Shown here piece by piece: positions 57,080 to 64,000 of a stretch of DNA of 64,000 bases. The stretch is taken from positions 98,363,501 through 98,427,500 of the forward strand of contig JADMNL010000028.1 of the NCBI GenBank assembly GCA_016271365.2. Direction: 5' to 3'. Positions within the stretch are counted from its first letter, which is position 1. The number at the start of each line of letters is the position of its first letter. The position numbers and the translations under genes were made by a program. The DNA is from Neoceratodus forsteri (taxonomy: Eukaryota > Chordata > Ceratodontiformes > Ceratodontidae). The notes below the pieces were generated by a model, which had not been told where the DNA came from, did not search any database, and saw nothing but the letters and a program-made list of their open reading frames with translations.

Positions 57080-57600
57080 GGGACCAGAAATAAAATCACT
57101 GTTCAAGTATGCATGTATGTATTTAGTTATTTTGTTTATGAAAGCACAATTACACAGAGTATCAGGGGGCTGTACAACAAAGGAAAACACAGAAGCAGTA
57201 TATGTATGTTATAAAATTAATACAAATGCATAACAATGTATCATAAGAACAATTTAAAAAAAGAAAAAGCACAAATACTTAAAAAATGTTAAACAAATAA
57301 GTTTTACGTGATCAACGAAAAGTCATAACATTGTTTTATTAACAGGCAAACATGGGTAAGGTATTCTACAGGGCAGTAGCAATAAATGAAAAAGCACAAT
57401 GTGACAACCAAGAAAATGTACATGAGGGAATACCCAGATGCCCTGAGTCAGAAAAGAGGGCGGGCTGGAGAGTATTCTCAAAGAGATGCTCGGAGAGAGG
57501 GGGTTGAACAGAAGGACGAAAAGTGAAGGTGAAGATCAGTATTTTAAACTGAAATCTGAGACTGAGAGGAAACCAATGCAGGGACTTTAAGACCCTACTG
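57080..57600. other. Spacer ending in an old LINE-like UTR fragment
   Basis: A/T-rich sequence without genes (57100-57400) is followed by GAGAGGAAACCAATGCAGGG (57575), resembling the ancient LINE UTR wording at 30180-30224. The family cannot be assigned. Confidence 0.35.
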
Positions 57601-58035
57601 GGTCATAATGTCACACACTTAACAGAGTACGACATTATGGCTAACCCGGGATAGCGCCTTAGGCAAGAGCGAATGGTGCAATACCACGTATACTGCTGTA
57701 TGCAGTATTGCACCATTCGCACTTTCCCAGGCAGAGGATAAGACCTCTGCTGGGACTGGGTTCTGCCAAGCAGCTGCCATGGCTCACTGGACTGAGCCAC
57801 AGCAGTAGGAACCTAGGCACTGTGTCTGGGACTGGTTTTGATTCCCGGTCCCAGAAACTTTTTTTTTACTATGGCTCCTGGTAAAACCCCCCACGGCATT
57901 GGGAATCTTTAGTGAGAGGTTTTGAGGCAACACCCTAACGGGGGGGTGGGGGAACAGAGCCTTATGGCAGAAATTGCACTGTATTGGCAGCGCGCCTTTG
58001 CCATGCAGCATAATGTCTTGCAACATTATGACCCC
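57600..58035. mobile_element. TIR element with internal hairpin and tRNA-like segment, abutting the satellite
   Basis: The ends are GGGTCATAATGTCAC and, reverse-complemented, GGGGTCATAATGTTGC. A near-perfect hairpin lies at 57669-57720 (GCGAATGGTGCAATACCACG, complement TATTGCACCATTCGC). At 57780-57860 a tRNA-like segment has TGGCTCACTGGA and GGTTTTGATTCCC. The satellite begins within a few bases of the right end. Confidence 0.6.
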
Positions 58036-58036
58036 A

Positions 58037-61000
58037 TGCTTAATATTCCTCAGTTTATGTTAGCTGCGGAACAATATTCCTCAGCTTATGTTAGTTGCAG
58101 AACAATATTCCTCAGTTTATGTAAGCTGCAGAACAGTATTCCTCAGTTTATGTAAGCTGCAGAACAATATTCCAGAGTTTATGTAAGCTGCGGAACAATA
58201 TTCCTCAGTTATGTAAACTGTGGAACAATATTCCTCAGTTTATGTAAACTGCGGAACAATATTCCTCAGTTTATGTTAGCTGCGGAACAATATTCTTCAG
58301 TTTAGGTAAGCTGCGGAACAGCATTCCTCAGTTTATGAAAGCTGAGGAACAGGAATCGTCAGTTTATGTCAGCTGCGGAACCATATTCCTCAGTTTAGGT
58401 AAGCTGCGGAACAATAGTCCTCAGTTTTTGTTAGCTGCAGAACAATATTCTTCGGATTATGTAAGCTGCAGAACAATATTCCTCAGTTTATGTAGCTGCG
58501 GAACAATATTCCTCAGTTTATGTACACTGCGGAACAATATTCCTCAGTGTATGTTAGTTGTGTAACAATATTCCTCAGTTTATGTAAGCTGCGGAACAAT
58601 ATTCCTCAGTGTATGTTAGCTGTGGAACAATATTTCTCAGTTTATGTTGGCTGCAGACAATATTCCTCAGTTTACGTAAACTGCAGAACAATATTCCTCA
58701 GTTTATGTAAGCCGTGGAACAGTATTCTTCAGTTTATGTAAGCTGCGGAACAATATTCCTCAGTTTATGTAAGCTGCGGAACAATATTCCTCAGTTTATG
58801 TAAGCTGCAGAACAATATTCTTCACTTTATGTAATATGCGGTTACAATATTCCTCAGTTTATGTAAGCCGTGGAACAGTATTCTTCAGTTTATGTAAGCT
58901 GCGGAACAATATTCCTCAGTTTATGTAAACTGCGGAACAATATTCCTCAATTTATGTAAGCTGCAGAACAATATTCCTCAGTTTATGTAAGCTGCGGAAC
59001 AATATTCCTCGGTTTATGTAAGCCATGGAACAATATTCCTCAGTTTATGTAAGCTGCAGAACAATATTCCTCACTTTATGTAATATGTGGTTACAATATT
59101 CCTCAGTTTATGTTGGCTGCAGACAATATTCCTCAGTTTACGTAAACTGCAGAACAATATTCCTCAGTTTATGTAAGCCGTGGAACAGTATTCTTCAGTT
59201 TATGTTAGGTGCGGAAAAATATTCCTCGGTTTATGTAAGCCATGGAACAATATTCCTCGGTTTATGTAAGCCATGGAACAATATTCCTTGGTTTATGTAA
59301 GCCATGGAACAATATTCCTCACTTTATGTAATATGCGGTTACAATATTCCTCAGTTTATGTAGCTGCGGAACAATGTTCCACAGTTTATGTAAGCTGCGG
59401 AACAATATTCCTCAATTTACGTTAGCTGCGGAACAATATTTCTCAGTTTATGTAAGCTGTAGAACAGTATTCTTCAGTTTATGTAAGCTGTGGAACAATA
59501 TTCCTCAGTTTATGTAAACTGCAGAACAATATTCCTCAGTTTATATAAGCTGCGGAACAATATTCCTCGGTTTATGTAAGTCATGGAACAATATTCCTCA
59601 GTTTATGTAAGCTTCGGAACAATATTCCTCACTTTATATAATATGCGGTTACAATATTCCTCAGTTTATGTTGGCTGCAGACAATATTCCTCAGTTTACG
59701 TAAACTGCAGAACAATATTCCTCAGTTTACGTAAGCTGTGGAACAGTATTCTTCAGTATATGTTAGCTGCGGAACAATATTCCTCGGTTTTTGTAAGCCG
59801 TGGAACAATATTTCTCAGTTTATGTAAGCTGTGGAACAGTATTCTTCAGTTTATGTTAGCTTCGGAACAATATTCCTCAGTTTATGTAAGCTGTGGAACA
59901 ATATTCCTCAGTTTATGTAAGCTGCGGAACAATATTCCTCGGTTTATGTAAGTCATGGAACAATATTCCTCAGTTTATGTAAGCTGCAGAACAATATTCC
60001 TCACTTTATGTAATATGCGGTTACAATATTCCTCAGTTTATGTTGGCTGCAGACAATATTCCTCAGTTTACGTAAACTGCAGAACAATATTCCTCAGTTT
60101 ACGTAAGCCGTGGAACAGTATTCTTCAGTTTATGTTAGCTGCGGAACAATATTCCTCGGTTTATGTAAGCCGTGGAACAATATTTCTCAGTTTATGTAAG
60201 CTGTGGAACAGTATTCTTCAGTTTATGTTAGCTGCGGAACAATATTCCTCGGTTTATGTGAGCCGTGGAACAGTATTCTTCAGTTTATGTTAGGTGCGGA
60301 AAAATATTCCTCGGTTTATCTAAGCCATGGAACAATATTCCTCGGTTTATGTAAGCCATGGAACAATGTTCCTCACTTTATGTAATATGCGGTTACAATA
60401 TTCCTCGGTTTATGTAGCTGCGGAACAATATTCCACAGTTTATGTAAGCTGCGGAACAATATTCCTCAATTTACGTTAGCTTCGGAACAATATTTCTCAG
60501 TTTATGTAAGCTGTAGAACAGTATTCTTCAGTTTATGTTAGCTGCGGAACAATATTCCCCGGTTTATGTAAGCTGTGGAACAGTATTCTTCAGTTTATGT
60601 TAGCTGCGGAACAATATTCCTCGGTTTATGTAAGCCGTGGAACAGTATTCTTCAGTCTATGTTAGCTGCGGAACAATATTCCTCGGTTTATGTAAGCCAT
60701 GGAACAATATTCATCGGTTTATGTAAGCCATGGAACAATATTCCTCACTTTATGTAATATGCGGTTACAATATTCCTCAGTTTATGTAGCTGCGGAACAA
60801 TATTCCACAGTTTATGTAAGCTGCGGAACAATATTCCTCAATTTACGTTAGCTGCGGAACAATATTTCTCAGTTTATGTAAGCTGTAGAACAGTATTCTT
60901 CAGTTTATGTTAGCTGCGGAACAATATTCCTCGGTTTATGTAAGCTGTGGAACAGTATTCTTCAGTTTATGTTAGCTGCGGAACAATATTCCTCGGTTTA

Positions 61001-63986
61001 TGTAAGCCATGGAACAATATTCCTCAGTTTATGTAAGCTGTGGAACAGTATTCTTCAGTTTATGTTAGCTGCGGAACAATATTCCTCGGTTTATGTGGCG
61101 TGGAACAATATTCTTCAGTTTATGTTAGCTTCGGAACAATATTCTTCAGTTTATGTAAGCCGTGGAACAGTATTCTTCAGTTTATGTTAGCTGCGGAACA
61201 ATATTCCTCAGTTTATGTAAGCCATGGAACAATATTCCTCACTTTATGTAATATGCGGTTACAATATTCCTCAGTTTATGTAGCTGCGGAACAATATTCC
61301 ACAGTTTATGTAAGCTGCGGAACAATATTCCTCAGTTTATGTTAGCTGCGGAACAGTATTCCTCAGTTTAGGTAAGCTGTGGAACAATATTCCTCAGTTT
61401 ATGTAAGCTGCGGAACAATATTCCTCAGTTTATGTAGCTTCGGAACAATATTCCTCAATTTACGTTAGCTGCGGAACAATATTCCTCAGTTTATGTTAGC
61501 TGCGGAACAGTATTCCCCAATTTATGTAAGCTGTGGAACAATATTCCTCGGTTTATGTAAGCTGCAGAACAATATTCCTCAGTTTATGTAAGCTGCGGAA
61601 CAATATTCCTCAGTTTACGTAAGCTGCGGAACACAACAGTATTTCTCAGTTTGTTAGCTGCAGAACAATATTCTTCAGTTTATGTTAGCTGCTGAACAAT
61701 ATTCTTCAGTTTATGTAAGCTGTGTAACAATATTTCTCAGTTTACGTTAGCTGTGGCACAATATTCCTCAGTTTATGTAAGCTGTGGAGCAATATTCCTC
61801 AGTTTATGTAAGTTGCGGAACAATATTCCTCAGTTTATGTAAGCCATGGAACAATATTCCTTAGTTTATGTAAGCTGCGGAACAGTATTCCTCGGTTTAT
61901 GTAAGCCGTGGAACAATATTCCTCAGTTTATGTAAGCTGCGGAACAGTATTCCTCGGTTTATGTAAGCCATGGAATAATATTCCTCAGTTTATGAAAGCT
62001 GCGGAACAGTATTCCTCAGTTTATGTAAGCTGCGGAACTGTATTCCTCGGTTTATGTAAGCCGTGGAATAATATTCCTCAGTTTATGAAAGCTGCGGAAC
62101 AGTATTCCTCAGTTTATGTAAGCTGCGGAACTGTATTCCTTGGTTTATGTAAACCACGGAGCAATATTCCTCAGTTTATGTTAGCCGCGGAACAATATTC
62201 CTTGATTTATGTTAACTGCGGAACAATATTCCTCAGTTTATGTAAACCATGGAAGAATATTCCTCAGTTTATGTTAGCTGAGGAACAATATTCCTCAGTG
62301 TATGTTAGCTGCGGAACAATATTTCCTCAGTTTATGTTAGCTGCGGAAAAATATTCCTCAGTTTATGTAAGCTGTGGAACAATATTCCTCAGTGTATGTT
62401 AGCTGTGGAACAATATTCCTCAGTTTATGCAAGCTGCGGAACAATATTCCTCAGTTTATGTAAGCTGCGGAACAATATTCCTCAGTTTATGTTAGCTGCA
62501 GACAATATTCCTCGGTTTATGTAAGTCAATGAATTTGCACTTACTTCTCGAATTCTACATTCATCAATGCAGTGGGAGGAGGTTTGTAATATTCCTCAGT
62601 TTATGTTAGCTGCAGAACAATATTCCTCAGTTTATGTAAACTGCGGAACAATATTCCTCAGTTTATGTAAGTTGCGGAACAATATTCCTCAGTTTATGTT
62701 AGCTGGCTGTGAAACAATATTCTTCAGTCTATGTTAGCTGCGGAACAGTATTCCTCAGTTTATGTTAGCTGCAAAACAATATTCCTCAGTTTATCTAAGC
62801 TGCGGAACACAACAGTATTTCTCAGTTTGTTAGCTGCAGAACAATATTCTTCAGTTTATGTTAGCTGCTGAACAATATTCTTCAGATTATGTAAGCTGCG
62901 TAACAATATTTCTCAGTTTACGTTAGCTGTGGCACAATATTCCTCAGTTTATGTAAGCTGCGGAGCAATATTCCTCAGTTTATGTAAGTTGTGGAACAAT
63001 ATTCCTCAGTTTACGTAAGCCATGGAACAATATTCCTCAGTTTATGTAAGCTGCGGAACAGTATTCCTCGGTTTATGTAAGCCGTGGAATAATATTCCTC
63101 AGTTTATGAAAGCTGCGGAACAGTATTCCTCAGTTTATGTTAGCTGCAGACAATATTCCTCGGTTTATGTAAGTCAATGAATTTGCACTTACTTCTCGAA
63201 TTCTGTATTCATCAATGCAGTGGGAGGAGGTTTGCAATATTCCTTAGTTTATGTTAGCTGCAGAACAATATTCCTCAGTTTATGTAAACTGCGGAACAAT
63301 ATTCCTCAGTTTATGCAAGTTGCGGAACAATATTTTTCAGTTTATGGAAGCTGCAGAACAATATTCCTGTTTATGTTAGCTGGCTGTGAAACAATATTCT
63401 TCAGTTTATGTTAGCTGCGGAACAATATTCCTCACTTTATGTAAGCTGCGGAACAATATTCCTCAGTTTATGTAAGCTGCGGAACAATATTCCTCAGTTT
63501 ATGTTAGCTGCAAAACAATATTCCTCAGTTTATCTAAGCTACAGAACAGTATTCCTTGGTTTATGTAAGCTGTGGAACAGTATTCCTTGGTTTATGTAAG
63601 CTGCGGAACAGTATTCCTTGGTTTATGTAAACTGGAGAACAATATTCCTTGGATTATGTAAGCTGCAGAACAATATTCCTCAGTTTAAGTTTGCTGCAGA
63701 CAATATTCCTCAGTTTATGTTAGCTGCGGAACAATATTCTTCAGTTTATGTTAGCTTGCAGAACAATATTCCTCACTTTATGTAATATGCGGTTACAATA
63801 TTCCTCAGTTTATGTAGCTGCGGAACAATATTCTTCAGTTATGTTAGCTGCAGAACAATATTCCTCAGTTTATGTTAGCTGCGGAACAGTATTCCTCAGT
63901 TTATGTACGTGCGGAATAACATTCCACAGTTTATGTAAGCTGCGGAACAGTATTCCTCAGTTTATGTAAGCTGCGGAACAATATTC
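58037..63986 (+). repeat. 31-bp satellite/minisatellite array, about 190 units
   Basis: The monomer is TTTATGTAAGCTGCGGAACA, then ATATTCCTCAG. Successive CCTCAG landmarks are 31 bases apart (58051 and 58082, for example). Variants include GTTAGCTGCGG, GTAAGCCATGG and a distinct GTAATATGCGGTTAC unit. Because three monomers equal 93 bases, many plus-strand frames of 31-residue periodicity stay open, but they start and stop at random variants and are not genes. The array ends at 63986, where AACAAAGGATGGAA begins. Confidence 0.95.
62520..63240 (+). repeat. Segmental duplication in the satellite, marked by a foreign insert
   Basis: The non-satellite segment GTCAATGAATTTGCACTTAC...CAGTGGGAGGAGG starts at 62525 and again at 63173, 648 bases apart. 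The satellite variants following each insert also agree, so a block of about 21 monomers was duplicated after the insertion. The same segment outside the array is at 54964-55032. Confidence 0.75.
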
Positions 63987-64000
63987 AACAAAGGATGGAA

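Noticed and set aside
56463..57214. Opposing 158- and 160-codon frames
   Set aside because: Both overlap the SINE at 56491-57059 and show no conserved motif.
57780..57860. tRNA gene with GGTTTTGATTCCC
   Set aside because: It is embedded in a TIR element and stems do not close. It is more likely a SINE-derived or captured tRNA-like segment.
61908..62402. 164-codon open frame as a repetitive secreted protein
   Set aside because: It is one phase of the satellite. Start and stop are created by random monomer variants, and similar frames appear throughout the array.
58037..63986. Regular 31-bp repeats resembling a CRISPR array
   Set aside because: The repeats are contiguous with no unique spacers, and the window is vertebrate-like DNA.

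Overview
This is a gene-poor, repeat-dense stretch of vertebrate nuclear DNA. I found no host protein-coding gene, rRNA gene or CRISPR. Nearly everything recognisable is a transposable element or a tandem repeat. The mix is decayed L2-, CR1- and Rex1/L2-like LINEs, an L1/Tx1-type ORF1 element, TTAA-target T2/Kolobok-like foldbacks, hAT-like elements with 8-bp target duplications, tRNA-derived SINEs with a MIR-like core, and a long-LTR endogenous retrovirus-like element. It suggests a large-genome vertebrate, most plausibly an amphibian such as a caecilian or salamander, with lungfish or reptile as alternatives. That assignment is inference from repeat types, not from a marker gene.

Layout. 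Positions 1-19085 look like one non-autonomous ERV-like element. A truncated 5' LTR (1-465) is followed by a tRNA-Pro-like primer site (470-487), about 3.4 kb of its own internal sequence without gag-pol, a polypurine tract (16981-17001) and a 2.1-kb 3' LTR (17002-19085). Its interior is interrupted by a 13-kb TTAA element (753-13887) with long inverted arms. That element holds a CTAG-flanked TIR element (1481-4268) and a hAT-like element (4726-12861), which in turn holds a near full-length L2 LINE (about 4895-9560) and several SINEs. The ERV itself sits in the reverse transcriptase of another LINE (19086-20540).

From 20.5 to 28.2 kb there are SINEs, a 652-bp TTAA palindrome (22679-23330) and a HAL1-like ORF1-only retroelement (23737-28175) with a 15-bp target duplication, split by a second LINE. 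From 28.2 to 40.1 kb there is a C-rich stretch, a hAT-like element with a perfect 8-bp duplication (30233-34548) carrying a CR1 LINE, a 31-33-bp minisatellite, and a minus-strand LINE (35581-40110) encoding a degenerate 2A-like motif. From 40 to 58 kb there are many small palindromic elements, a dispersed tRNA-derived SINE family with identifiable target duplications, a truncated CR1, and an element with 16 GGATCC hexamers in 340 bp. From 58037 to 63986 a tandem array of about 190 units of a 31-bp monomer shows higher-order structure with 12-monomer (372-bp) spacing.

Nothing here forms an operon or pathway. The relationships are insertional: the nesting gives a relative chronology, and the autonomous LINEs are the likely source of the machinery that moved the SINEs. 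All LINE frames carry stops or frameshifts. Coordinates of degenerate repeat edges are by-eye estimates, whereas stated target duplications and motif positions were read directly.
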